From Heliocybe sulcata (Eukaryota; Basidiomycota; Agaricomycetes; Gloeophyllales; Gloeophyllaceae): 64,000 nucleotides of DNA. The translations under genes were made by a program, and so were the position numbers. The notes below the pieces were generated by a model. It had not been told where the DNA came from and ran no database searches. It saw nothing but the letters and a program-made list of their open reading frames with translations. The first letter of the stretch is position 1. Each line of letters opens with the position of its first letter. The stretch is from the NCBI GenBank assembly GCA_004369045.1, contig ML213507.1, positions 765,361-829,360 of the forward strand. The letters run 5' to 3'. Positions 34,353-45,882 of this stretch are shown here, one piece after another.

Positions 34353-35976
34353 ATGACACAGACCGAAGCTACCGACCATCCTGCGCCTGCGTACGAACCG
34401 CATGTCTCTGGGCATGAAGCAGAGGCTGAAGCAACCGCTGCGAGCAATCCGTTCGGGGATACTGCTGAGGCCCCTTCGATCCCGAGTACTGCTGCTGCGC
34501 CTTCTCCTCCACCCAGCCATAACGATGATGGTCCTACGCTTCCCCCAAGAGCGAATGAGCCGCCGCTTCCCCCCAGGACCGAGCCCGCAGGCGATGCTCT
34601 CGGACAAGAACCAGCGGTGGACCCAAGAGTTGCGAGTCTGCAGCCTATGTTTCCGGATTTTGAGCCGATGATTTTGTGCGTCTCTCACCTGTATAAGTGA
34701 TGGGGTGCTGACGGTGGTGGTGGGCCGGGTGTAGGCAGAGCGTCTTGGAGAGTGTGGGGTGGGACCAGGACCGCGCAGTGGATACGCTGCTGGGGATGAA
34801 CGACCCGAGTTATGTGCCGCAGCAGCAGGCGCCGGTTGCTCCACCTCCTGTACGTCTCTCCCTCTCACCTCATTCCTCCCTTCCGCTCACAGTTGCATTA
34901 CACATAGTCTCAGACGGACTTGGACGAACAGCTCGCGCGGCGGCTTATGCTCGAAGAAGAGCAGCAGGCGGCGGCGCGGCACAGGTGGGCACCCTCTTCC
35001 CAGCCGCGCGGGCAGGGCCAGCCCCAGGGGTTGCCGCAGGGGGAGTGGGGCCCACCGCCTGGTGGACAAGGACAGGGGCAGGGGCAGGGCCAGAGGGATA
35101 CGATGGCGGAGTTCCAGGATCAGTTCAATAAGGTCGCGGAGGGTACGTCGACCATCTATCTGCGAATGCGGTGAGAGATGATGGGAAGTGCTGATGTGAT
35201 TTGGTGTGGGACAGTCGGGAAGAAGACCTTCAGCTCGATTGTGTCGAAGGTGAAGGCGAAGATGCAGGAGCTCGATCAGTCCATGTGCGTATCTCATCCC
35301 TCCTCCACCCCTGCTCCTTAACCCTCATATCCCCTCCCTCTCAGGCAAAACCCATCCCAATCCTCCAGTACCACTCCCTCCTGGGGCGGCACCGGCAACG
35401 ACGCCTCCACCTACCAACCCCAGCCCGGTCAGGCCGCTCCAGATAGGCACGCCCAGGCCGCATACTACGCGCCGAACCCGTATGCGAACCAGGCGCAGGG
35501 GTACGATGTGACACCCAACATGACTCCGCAGCGTGAGTGATTTACAGTTGCATGAGTGAGAGGTGAATGGTTGCTGAAGTTATGCTGAATTGTAGGAGAA
35601 GTGCCTCCGTCTACTACGGCCGGTGCCCCCTCTGCGGGTGCGGGCCCACCCCCGTCTACTGCCACCGGTGCGCCTACCATGGGTACGAGTCCAGCTCCGC
35701 CCATCTCGCCGCCCGCACATGGTGATACCCCGCCCCCGCCGTTTACGCAGAGAGGGCCGCCTACGCCGAGCATTGATCCCAGTACGTCATCCCCGTCCCT
35801 CCTTCCCTCCCATTCTCAACAACTGGCGTGTGTCGTGTGTGTATATTGCAGGTAAGATCGGTCTGCTGCCCAGACGCTCCATCTCCCTCGTGCGCGATCA
35901 GCAGTCGACTTCTCGCCCGAAGGACGACGATGACGAGCTAGAATATGTGGAGAATCCGTTCGAACAGCGGAAGTAA
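34353..35976 (+). CDS. CUE-domain protein, Cue5-like
   Basis: Exon 1 begins MTQTEATDHPAPAYEPHV and is rich in Pro, Ala and Ser. The CUE domain lies at residues of roughly 95-135: LQPMFPDFEPMIL followed by SVLESVGWDQDRAVDTLLGM, with the MFP motif and the LL near the end that contact ubiquitin. A second short acidic/Arg helix (EQLARRLMLEEEQQAAARHR) and Gln/Gly/Pro-rich linkers follow. The last exon ends ENPFEQRK. Seven exons in all. Yeast Cue5 links ubiquitinated aggregates to autophagy; a similar adaptor role is inferred from domain and low-complexity layout. NPF motifs near residue 33 and at the C-terminus could bind EH-domain proteins. Confidence 0.85.
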
Positions 35977-36204
35977 TACGTGAGGACTGGGCGAATTAAC
36001 ATGCTGACTGCGGATTCGTGAGGGGTGTATGCTAATTATGATTGCTATCGGCTGGGAGATGTACGAGTTAAGCTGCATGCCTAACATTGAATGTGCAGTG
36101 CTAGATTGGACTTTGTATCGATGGTCATAGGTCATGAAGACATAATGATATCAGATTTTCGGAGTGCGTGCGTATTGGAGCACATGCTAAGTACTGGTCT
36201 TGAC

Positions 36205-37208
36205 TCAGAGCTCGAGGTGCACGAAAGGCGAAGGCTGCACGAAGCCCGGAGACGCGGCAGCAAAGTCGTTGGCCCTTGCGACCATCAGAAGTCCAACTGC
36301 ACATACAGTCAGTCAGCACGCGGCCCTGAGCTTCAAAAGTGTCTATCAACGCACCAATTAACCCAAACAAGCCCAGGATACTGCCGAACACCTCTACGAT
36401 GAGGATCTTGACGAAGAGGTTGGGGTCCGCAGCGTCGGCGAGGGCTGCGGTCGAGCCTGTGACGCCGACGCAGATGCCGCATAGGAGGTTGCATGCGCCT
36501 ACTGTCAGGCCGCCCCAGAAGAGAGCGTAACCTACCATATTGCACTGCTTTAGTGGGCGTGAGGAGGGAAAGAGTGAGCCAAGTACCAGTGAAGTAGTTC
36601 TCGCGGGTGTAAATCTGCGTGTCGGGAACTTGGGCGAGCTTTGCAGAGTAGACAATGCCGATGATCTAATGAGGTTTTGAAGGGTCATGAGCTATAGCAG
36701 GTGGTGACCGGAGGCAGGAAGGATACGCACGACACCGTAGATTGCTACGACTTCGCAGAAGATGATGCTGCGTCGCTGTTAGCTGGGATTGACTATTACA
36801 GGACTATGTAGCTACGCACCTAATAAGATTCTTCGTCCGTATCCGGGGAGCCCTAACACCACCTCCGAGGATTGACGCTCCCGTCACGAAGATGCCCCTG
36901 TACCAAGGACACACATTCATAACCTCGTCCTTAAGAGGAGACAGAGAGTACGCACCATCCAGCTCCAAGCACGCTCAACCCGATACAGAGACCAATACCG
37001 GTCGCCGCCCACGCATAGGGACTGGACTCCTCGAGGAACCTGCCGACGTTGAACGCCTCTCCCGAGCCTGCACCAAACCTCGTTCCTCAGTAGTCGTCGC
37101 AACGCACGCTCTCGCATAAGACTGACCGGTGAAAAGCAGATATAGGGCAACGACAAGCGCTATGAAGGTCGGGAGCCCGAAAGCATAGTAGTTGGCTAGC
37201 AGGCCCAT
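36205..37208 (-). CDS. VMA16: V-ATPase proteolipid subunit c'' (Vma16)
   Basis: At least five exons. Visible parts: [20 protein letters not shown] (first span), [40 protein letters not shown] with the membrane-buried Glu expected in c'', [17 protein letters not shown], and [17 protein letters not shown] then [19 protein letters not shown] at the end. The protein is part of the rotor ring that carries protons through the V-ATPase in vacuole and Golgi membranes. Length and five-span layout fit Vma16 rather than c or c'. The start at 37208 ([10 protein letters not shown]) is provisional: in-frame codons upstream (YSPPLATF) suggest one more short exon. The gene is head to head with ARFRP1. Confidence 0.92.
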
Positions 37209-37308
37209 GAACGTCGCGAGAGGTGGAGAGTAACCTGCAATGAATTGCCGGCGCTAATTCGGGCTGCGTCACGGAGCTTCCCGCCACAACGCGCTGTTGT
37301 TCGCAACT
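37209..37308. promoter_or_regulatory. Compact bidirectional promoter, VMA16/ARFRP1
   Basis: Only 100 bp separate the chosen start codons. It includes coding-like codons for the missing VMA16 N-terminus, so real promoter space is shorter still. No TATA box is seen. Confidence 0.5.
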
Positions 37309-38277
37309 ATGTACCATCTGCTGAAGGGATTGCACGAATATTTAACGAGGTATGCTGGCTATTGATTCTTCTCTCTTGCTATTCATACTCTCGTGCAGAA
37401 AAGAAGAGTTCTCAGTAATAATTATTGGTTTGGATGGAGCAGGGAAGACGGTCCGTGCTTGGAATCTTTTATGCATACCAAGTAATGACTTTAGGACGCA
37501 TAGACCTTGCTGGAGAAGATAAAAACGCTCTACAATGATACACCTGGACTCCCTGCCGACAAGATCGCACCTACCGTCGGGCAAAACAGTGCGTGGAGTA
37601 ACTCCCCGCATGTAGCTGGGCTTAACGTGTGCAGCCGGCAAGATCACCCTTCCATCCACAATCCTGCAATTCTGGGATCTTGGCGGTCAGAAAGGGATTC
37701 GGTCCATCTGGCATCGGTACTACGATGACTGCCATGCCGTTGCGTACGTGATCGATGCCTCTGACCGCGAGAGGTTGAGCGAAGGATGGGAAGTGTTCGG
37801 TATGTGCAGTCCCGCGTGGCCGTATGGCATCAGGCCTCGTGCTAACATGACTCCTATGCAAGGAACCTAAGACTCCGTCCTGTCTAACCGCCAGATCCTC
37901 GGTGTTCCTCTGTTGCTCCTCGCGAACAAACAAGACAGCCCGGACAGCCTGTCCGTGGAGGAAATCCGGCACGACTATGAAGAATGGCACCAGCGGAAGC
38001 AGGAGAGTGCGCGGATACGGTATGCAGAGGAGATGGAGATGGAGGGGCGCAGAGAGCGCATCGCTAGTCTGGACGTCATGGGCGTATCGGCGCTCGAGGG
38101 GTGGGCTGCATAATATTCATACTTCCAGTGTTCTTACCCTGTTAACAGTACTGGTGTACGCGAAGCTGTCGACTGGCTGTTCATCCGAGTTCAGAATAGT
38201 AGACGTCGGTATGTCCTAGGTTCCTCCAATGCATGCATTGCGGTCCTACTAACGGTTCCGACAGCGAGGATCAATGA
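37309..38277 (+). CDS. ARL3: ARFRP1/Arl3-type small GTPase
   Basis: Several short exons. The N-terminus MYHLLKGLHEYLTR matches ARFRP1/Arl3, which is N-acetylated on a Met-Tyr start rather than myristoylated. GTPase motifs are complete: GLDGAGKTT (P-loop, split by an intron), the switch-I Thr in APTVGQN, WDLGGQ (switch II), and NKQD (guanine). The C-terminal helix is REAVDWLFIRV. A charged insertion of about 30 residues (HQRKQESARIRYAEEMEMEG) precedes the final SALEG motif. The protein recruits Arl1 and golgins at the trans-Golgi, linking it functionally to the GARP tether encoded nearby. The last intron is a textbook 56-nt intron with CTAAC branch site. Confidence 0.93.
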
Positions 38278-41200
38278 AATCCCCTGCCACACTATCCTGG
38301 TGCTGAATCACGGCGTATAGTCATACAGATTTATGCGAGTAGATCAGTTTCTTCGTTGCTAGTCGGCAAGTCGCTCGACGCGTCTTGCCCGCAAGTAGTG
38401 CCAAGTTGCGCATGGGAATGTTATGAAGATGCTTTGTTGGCCAGGCCTTATCGGAGACCGTATTAACCGACAAAGAATGCCTGTTCGCTCCAAGCAGCGA
38501 GACTACCTAGTGTTTCGAATTGGATGTATCAACCCGTATCATCAAACCCAATGCTTATCAGATAAATTCAGGAGACAATGAGTACGTATTCCCCGTCGAG
38601 GCCCTGGAGACAGCCTCGGGGGCAATTGCGGCTACCTGTGGAGCCCCGGACGCATCATGGGCAGTGGTACCTTTATGGCATCGGTCTTCGTTCGACATCG
38701 AGCCCATCCGGTCGGGCAGAACTAGCCATGAGATTGCCCTTGTACACTTCAAGAATGATGCCGTTATTTCGACCTTCTGTTCGCGTACACTCAAATTGGC
38801 AGGGCATGCGAAACGACTCGGTCTCGTCGCCGTGAATGCCTGCGCGATTGAGATTAACGCGGCTCAATCTAGAGGGTCTTCTATGATGGCCGCTGGAAGA
38901 CATTCCGATCATCACACCAGATCTCCAAGGGAGGAGAGTGTTCACGTACCACCCCATAGTTCCCATCCTGATCCAGCTTGATATAGGATCGTGGCTCGAA
39001 CGCGGCAATCGTCAGGAAAGCCAAACAGCCGGTGCACCAGTCGTGGACGAGCGAATCTGATCGGCCATTAGTGTGCTACAAAGTAAAATACGACCAGTGA
39101 CCAGAGCCCTGGTGCCTTGGAAATCTGTGAGAGTGATGTGCCATTGGTTTGCGACCGCGAACGGTCCGCAAGCATCGCAGGCTGTCTTCTCTAGCACCGC
39201 TGCCGCATCACAACGTCGGCACATATTCGCCTCTCTCAACGTTATCTTCCTACGATGATCGGGAGTCCCTGGACAGGGAGTCAATTGACAAAGCAGGCCG
39301 TCCGTCGCACTTTCTCTGATATTTGGAATGTTATTGGAATTCAGCAAAAGCCAGCGCAGGGGGTTCGGGCTTCATCCGAAGAACCAAGCGGCGACCTTTT
39401 TGGTTTATCTTTGGTGACGAGGAGCCTGCAGTGAATCCTATTTGTATACTAGTGCAACCTTCAGCTGACTTCTCCATCACAGCCCAGGCTGCTGGATCTG
39501 TGAACGCTAACGTAAGCGTGTAGGGCTCGCGGGAGGGACTGCATGCATACTGTGAACTCACCTGCATCTCCGAAAGTGGCCATGCCGACCTGTATATATC
39601 ACAACCAATCACACGGGATATCAGTTCTGAGATAGACTTGGGAGAATTGATATATGAGATTCTGAAGGGTTAGCAGGGATTCTGATGCTTCCGCGGTCGA
39701 ATGAGGGACTGTCCAAGTTGATGTGCTCACTCCAAGTTACCGGGTCCTTTCGAGAAGCGTCAAAACACTCTTTAAGGTTCCCAAAAATATGCAATTCACT
39801 ACGGCATTTGAGCATGCCTCCGGCACAGACAGACTTGGTGGAAGTGACCACTTACTGCAAAATAGTTTCCCAACACCGGCGTGTCTCTGGAATAAATGCC
39901 GTAGGCAGTCCGGTAGAAACAATCGGTCGACGGTCGTAATATGCAAGTCCTCAGGACGAGGCTCGCGGGTTGCATCAGAGCAAGAACGAACACACCCGAG
40001 TACTTCCTCGCGATGCTATGCACCGCACGACGTGGCGTGCCTCCTTGAACACGTTCTAAAAGTGGGAAGTCGTGCAGCCGTACTGCGTACCTATGCAAGT
40101 GAATTCGGAGTCCGGACCACGCACTTGGATCTCTGCAGGGGGAGCTTGCACCACTCACATCGTCGATCCTATAATAGTACCGGATATATCGTAATATCGT
40201 CAGACTGGCCATATCCCTATCAGGATATACTGCTGTCCTGGAAGAGACCTTTCCAACGAGAGTACTGATCGTACCCCTTGATTGGACGCGGAAATTGCTC
40301 CTACCGTGTCACCGTGAAGCACAATACTCAGCACTAAAATCCGCCGCTCTTGTGAGGATCGGCAAATATAAAGCGTAACTGACCACATTATCGTCTGAGG
40401 ATATAGTCGAAGATGCAAACGCGGCTGAGTGGCTCTGCGGGGATCGGGGCCAGCCTGTCTGCGAGGCGGAGGGCTCCCAAAGGAGCGTCAGATTTGATTC
40501 GAAAGAAAACCTGTTGCTTTGCCGATCATGGTAGATGGAAACCCGTGATGCAGCAGAAGAGAACAGTTCATAGTGCGGAGTGCCCAGGTTGCATTCTTAC
40601 TGCATAGGGAGAACCCGGCCAGTCGTAAGGGTGGGACGGGACAGAGCGGGATGCCACGCGCCTCGAAGCAATTCAGATTCCGATTCGATTGCGCCTTCTT
40701 GGTTTAGTGTCTTTGTGTCTTTGTGTCTAATACTTTGCTCAAGTGCCTGTACTTCATGCAGCCGCGCGTGTTTATATCGTCTAGTCTGCATTATAATGCA
40801 AAAACTGTCGCTCTTATGAACCAGGCTGCATAACCTGACGACCTGAAATAGCCTGCTCTCACACCATTCACGAGCTGTCGGCGTGGGCGCTCTCGTCGCT
40901 TGTATCGGCCGTAAGATTCTGCAGACTGTCAACAAGGTGGGTGGTTCCCCACGGCTTGTTGCGATAGCTGATAATTAGCCCACCCATTGGACAGTCTCGC
41001 TTGCAACGCCCTGAGTGCTCTCCGGATATAGAGCGGTTATACTACGGCCATTATACAACTCAGACATATGCGCGGTCTTTGCGCGGCCTTCATGCACATG
41101 TGTTGAAGAGCCATGACTCCCACGAAGGCCATTTTGCCTTCCGGAGATACACAGTGGGTGGTGGCAGCCGATGCGGTCTTCCCGTGCGTCCACTGGACCA

Positions 41201-41528
41201 ATCAAGCGGTCCATGTGACCAGCATGGTATCTCATGTAGACGTCTCACCGGCGCTGGATGTCTAACGACCGTTCTCTACCTCCCTCCGCACTTCACTGGA
41301 ACAGCTTTGAGATGAGAAAGATTGCAGGTCTGCAGGCCCTGGGATTTCTGCCTTGACGTGCCACTAGGACTATCACATTCCCTGCCAAATGGGCGTATTC
41401 TTTTCACCTTCTGCAGAACTCTTTATCCCAGGCCTCTCTTATAGTCCTGCGGTACGAGCAAAGCCTTGTGACTCGATCCAGTCGCCATCACTGTCCAGTT
41501 CGGCCTCTCCAAGACGTCAAGCTCAAAT
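38278..41528. other. Gene-poor stretch
   Basis: Three kilobases with no gene I can name. One cysteine-rich minus-strand region is given separately. A short TGTCTTTG tandem repeat occurs near 40713. No transposon ends or long direct repeats were seen. Confidence 0.4.
38881..39280 (-). CDS. Possible small cysteine-rich protein (tentative)
   Basis: On the minus strand a frame with MCRRCDAAAVLEKTACDACG and then QWHITLTDF can be joined, over a 38-nt putative intron ending in GATCAG, to DWCTGCLAFLTIAAFEP and KLDQDGNYG. A further intron with GTACGT donor then leads to a stop at 38883. The CxxC/CxxC/CxxC spacing suggests a zinc-binding module. Upstream exons are not resolved; an earlier small ORF (MATFGDA, near 39583) may belong to it or to another gene. 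The first intron is shorter than others in the window, so the model is weak. Function unknown. Confidence 0.25.
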
Positions 41529-43409
41529 ATGGTGAGTATGCTGATTGACAACCTTTTCGCATGCCATTAATCTTCGATTCATGCAGGATAACTCGCTACC
41601 CTTAAAGCCATTGGCGACATCCATGGTAGAAGATGCCATGAAGAAAATAGAGGTTCGAGCGCTACTTCCGCTACTGGCCTATTTACGTCCTCATTGTACT
41701 GCATGAACTAGCATAAGGTTTTGTATGATGGACGCAAAGCTAAGGTTGCCCTGGATATAGTAATTGTCGGATGTGGCTTGGGTGGACTCGCAGCGGCGTT
41801 CTGTTTAGGCCAAGCAGGTCACAAGATCACCGTCCTCGAAAGTGCACCCGCAATTGGTGAAGTCGGTGCAGGCATACAGACTACCCCGAACCTTACTAGA
41901 CTGTTGATTCGCTGGGGTTTGGATGCGGTTTTGAAGGAAATCACCGTAGAGCCGGAGGCTCTTGCATTCCATCGTTGTCAGTTCCGCGGACATTGCGATG
42001 CCCATCTCTGTCTGACCGTTTCCGATCTTGCGGTTCGCAGGGAGTACAGGTGAACGGGTTGCATACACCAGATGGGGTGACCGGATGGAAAGAGATCATG
42101 GTTCTCCTTACTATCACATTCACGTTCGTATTCATTATCATGCTCTTGCGTACCGACCTGGAAACTAAATATGGGCAACAGCGAGCCGATTTACACAAGA
42201 TTCTTTTCGACTTAGCGACTCCATACATGGATCTTCGGCTCAACTCTCGAGTCATCGCAGTCGACCCCACCATTCCAACTGTCACTCTTATGTCAGGAGA
42301 GGTCATCAAGACGGACTTGATTGTTGGAGCCGACGGCATCAAGTCCCTCGTCCGAGAGGTAGTCGTGGGTGGCCCAGACAAACCCGTGCCTACCGGTGAT
42401 GCGGCGTACAGAGCGATCATCAGCACCGAGTCCATGCTCAAGGATCCTCTACTGAAGCCTCTAGTTGACACGCCAGAGATGTGCGGTTGGATGGGTCCAG
42501 ACAAGCACGTCATGGCATATAATATCGTAAGTGGCCCCACTTCCACGGAGACGTAAGTCTGTCTGAAGTTTAGCCTTAGCGTGGCAAGAAGGAGTACAAT
42601 ATTGTCATGATCCATCCAGACGATGGCTCGGTTGAGTCTTGGTCTGCGGAAGGAAGTGCGGATACAATGAGGTCGTATTTCGTTGGCTGGGAACCAAGGT
42701 ACACCCGTCGATGGTCGTCTCGACCCAACTCTAAGTTTGCGCACCTCATCTAGAGTTACGAAGCTGCTAGGCTTTGTGAAGACAGCATTGCAATGGAAAC
42801 TAATGGACCGAGCCCCTCTTGACACATGGGTGCATCCCGAGGGGAAAATTGTCTTGTTGGGCGACGCATGTCACCCCATGCTGGTACGTCGCGAGGGTCT
42901 GCGTTATTCTCGTGAATGACAGATATGTTACTAGCCTTACCGAGCTCAAGGATCCGCTATGGCCGTGAGTACCAGTGTGGGCTTAATCCCTGACCAGTCA
43001 AGTGACGTATATTTCAATCCGATAGATTGAAGATGGCGCGGTTATTGGCAATCTCTTCTCCAGACTTACCGACCGTTCCCAGGTACCCGCGTTACTGCAG
43101 GCCTACCAGTCTCTTCGGTACCCTCGGGCGTCTGCGACACAGTCCTCCGCGCGTTTGAATCAAAAGATATTCCATTATCATGACGGGCCCGAGCAGGAAG
43201 CGAGAGACACGTCCATGAAGGCCGCCATGCTGGCGGAACTGGGACAGGCCCGACTGGACCAAACTGAGGGCAACGCTAACCAGTGGGCTGATAAGACGAA
43301 GAACTTTGTGCAGTTCAGCTACGATGCCGATTTGGAAGTGGAGAAGTGGTGGAAAGAGCAAGGAGAGAAGATCTTCGGGGGGGAGAGCGAGCCGACTAGC
43401 AAGATGTAA
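41529..43409 (+). CDS. FAD-dependent monooxygenase (salicylate hydroxylase-like)
   Basis: Exon 1 is ATG alone (41529-41531), followed by GTGAGT. Exon 2 begins DNSLPLKPLATSM. The FAD-binding start is DIVIVGCGLGGLAAAFCLGQ (GxGxxG), the DG motif is LIVGADGIKS and the GD motif is KIVLLGDACHPMLP, which together define class A aromatic hydroxylases. AGIQTTPNLTRLLIRWGL and APLDTWVHPEGK are also typical. The enzyme would hydroxylate a phenolic ring using NAD(P)H and O2; the substrate is not evident. Two internal introns (after AFHR and after YYHIH) restore the frame, so the gene appears intact despite a broken look at about 42000-42180. No membrane span or signal peptide. Confidence 0.92.
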
Positions 43410-43845
43410 ACATGCCTTCAGTGAGTCATAAAATTGCCCACGATGTCTCATGGTGTAATGCGACCATGTCGGCCATCAGTATAGACTACTTTTACTTGCC
43501 TCGATGTATGAATCAACGCATAAATGTATTACATAGAATCTCATGTACCTGGGGGTTCACTAGAGTCTTTCTGAAGTCTAAGCGCGGATGGCATCGCGAA
43601 ACGTAAGTAGTTGCGTGCTCGTGTCACTGCGATCTAACCTAATGCTTGCTGGGAAATGGTGGCGGGTAGCCGGCAACAACCATCCAGTCTATCCAGCTGA
43701 GGTCGTCGAGCTTGCCTCGGCCATCGCAATATCTACGAAGGGTGCGTGGGAGAGCTGGTCCCCCGCGACACCAATCTTAACAGGTTTGCATCTCGCTGCA
43801 GAGGCCGAAGCTTCTCCAACACATCGACTTAGTATCGACCGTCAA
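43410..43845. other. Intergenic spacer
   Basis: An open frame runs through 43588-43845 in phase with the SET gene, but its sequence is not like the family N-terminus, so it is taken as leader. It holds the promoter of the SET gene. Confidence 0.4.
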
Positions 43846-45736
43846 ATGGATACTCTCATATCCTGGTTTCAAGAGCACGGCGGATCAGTAGACGCGTCTT
43901 CTCTGGGTTTTGCAGAGATCGACGGGCAAGGCCGCGCTGCAGTGGCTAAACGAGACCTTCCCGTACGTCGGCGAGTTTACTTGACAATAGGATCGCTGGG
44001 ATTCACGAGCTTCGAGCAAGGAAGGACACAACCTGTTCTCGATTCCGCGGTCATTGACGCTGTCCACGCGCAACTCCCCTTTGCCCAAGCTGCTCGGTGA
44101 CGCGCTCTGGAAAACGCATGAACTAGGAAAGGGATGGGTGGGGTTGATTTTGTGTATGATGTGGGAGGAGGCTCAGGGTCCTGCTTCAAAATGGTCAGGG
44201 TATCTAGGTAACTCCTTCTTTAGCCCGCCGCGACCACAGAGAATAACTTCCAATAAGCTACGTTGCCTACCGACTTTAATACACCAATGTTCTGGAGCGA
44301 GGAGGATATTCAAGAACTAAAAGGAACCGCTGTGGTAGGTGTGTTCACATAGCTACTTTACCGTCGGCATCGTCTAAGTCATTCACAGATAAAATTGGGA
44401 AGGAAGACGCTGAAAAGGACTATCACGGGAGACTAATACCGTGCTTAAACGTATGTCTAGCGGGCTTATTCATGTGACTTTGCGTGCTAATAGCTGGCCA
44501 GGCTCGCCCAGACCTTTTTCTACCTGAGCTTCTCTCCACTTGTTATTCTTTGGAGCAGTATCACACCCATGGAAGTCGCATCCTTTCCCGAAGCTTTCAC
44601 GTCGAGAAATCGGACGACGAAGACAGTGACGAAGATGCGGAGGCCGGCTGTAGCGACGCGATGGACACGGATGAAGCCCCGCAATTAGTCGCTCCGAGTG
44701 GCCCCGGAAGCGCAGAAAATGACTCTGCAGCGGGCGCAGCGGGAGAAGACAGCGACGACGAAGACGATGAAGACGTCGGGGACGTTGCAATGGTTCCCAT
44801 GGCCGACATGTTGAATGCCCGATACGGGTCAGAGAACGTATGGTATTCCCTATCCTTGTCTTGACTGCCACTTCACTCGAGTTTAGGCTAAACTCTTTTA
44901 TGAGCGGTACGACCTGAACATGGTCACAACAAAACCCATTAAAGCCGGCGAGCAAATTGTATGCATTATCCATATCAGAGGGGCCGCACCTGCTGACTAC
45001 TATTTTGTCAAACAGTGGAATACATATGGTGATCCGCCGAATGCAGACCTTCTCCGCCGTTACGGGCACGTGGACGTGGTATCTCTTCCCGGAGGAGGAG
45101 AAGGAAATCCAGCCGACATCGTCGAGGTTAGAGCGGATCTAGTAGTAGACTGCATATCGTCGGGAGCTGGCGACCTCTCAGAAAGGATAGACTGGTGGTT
45201 AGATCAAGGCGGCGATGAGTACGTGTTCCACGCATGCAGAAACTGCTCACATCCTTCACTATCTTACGTCGGCGTAGCACTTTCGCCCTGGATAGAGACT
45301 TGGAATTACCACCAGATTGTATATCGTTCATCCGTTTGCTCCAGCTCACTTCCGGCGAGTGGGACAAAGCACAGACGAAGGGTAAGCTGCCGAAAGGGAA
45401 GATGGAGCCTGCTATCGCGTCAGTCGCGGTGGAGGTTCTAACAAGAAGGCTAGCGCAGTACCCGACAAGCATCGAGGTGACTATTCCCATCATCTATAGT
45501 TGTACCTTATTCCTGACAATGGCTTTCAGGACGATGAAGTTTTATTGTCTCCGGAACGTACAGGGACCTTGTCTCTGAATAGAAAGCATGCAATAATTGT
45601 GCGACTGGGCGAGAAGCGTATACTTCGGGGTATGCTTGATAATATGAGAAAGTTGGCGCAAGGAGACGGAAAGAAATATAATAAGAGAAAAGCGGATGAC
45701 AAGGGTGGGCGAAGCGGAAAGAAGGCACGGCAATAG
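43846..45736 (+). CDS. RKM4: SET-domain lysine methyltransferase, RKM4/SETD6-like
   Basis: Start MDTLISWFQEHGGSVDASS was chosen because family members begin with this block. SET features: GFAEIDGQGRAAVAKRDLP, WVGLILCMMWEE, IGKEDAEKDYHGRL, and the long-range SET core VPMADMLNARYGSENA with YDLNMVTTKPIKAGEQI and NTYGDPPNADLLRRYG (the catalytic Tyr region). The acidic insertion EKSDDEDSDEDAEAG and following residues splits the SET domain, as in yeast Rkm4. The tail is basic (KYNKRKADDKGGRSGKKAR), a likely nuclear/nucleolar signal. Rkm4 methylates a lysine of ribosomal protein L42; the same target is plausible. About nine exons. Confidence 0.88.
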
Positions 45737-45882
45737 TTTGATGTACCTGTATCGTCCTAGGTAGTCTCCTCTAGACGAGCTCTCCTTCGTGAGGCGAAGG
45801 GCACTTCCACTTCTGATATACACACGTGAAAGTCGCGTCGCGCCCCGTGCACGCGAGTGGCTGCAGCTTGTTACTTGCCGCC

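Noticed and set aside
38960-39060. Apparent frameshift in the cysteine-rich region
   Set aside because: A short intron ending GATCAG restores frame, though its 38-nt length leaves doubt.
42054-42180. Apparent frame break in the FAD monooxygenase
   Set aside because: Two ordinary introns (donors GTCAGT and GTTCGT) restore frame and conserved sequence.
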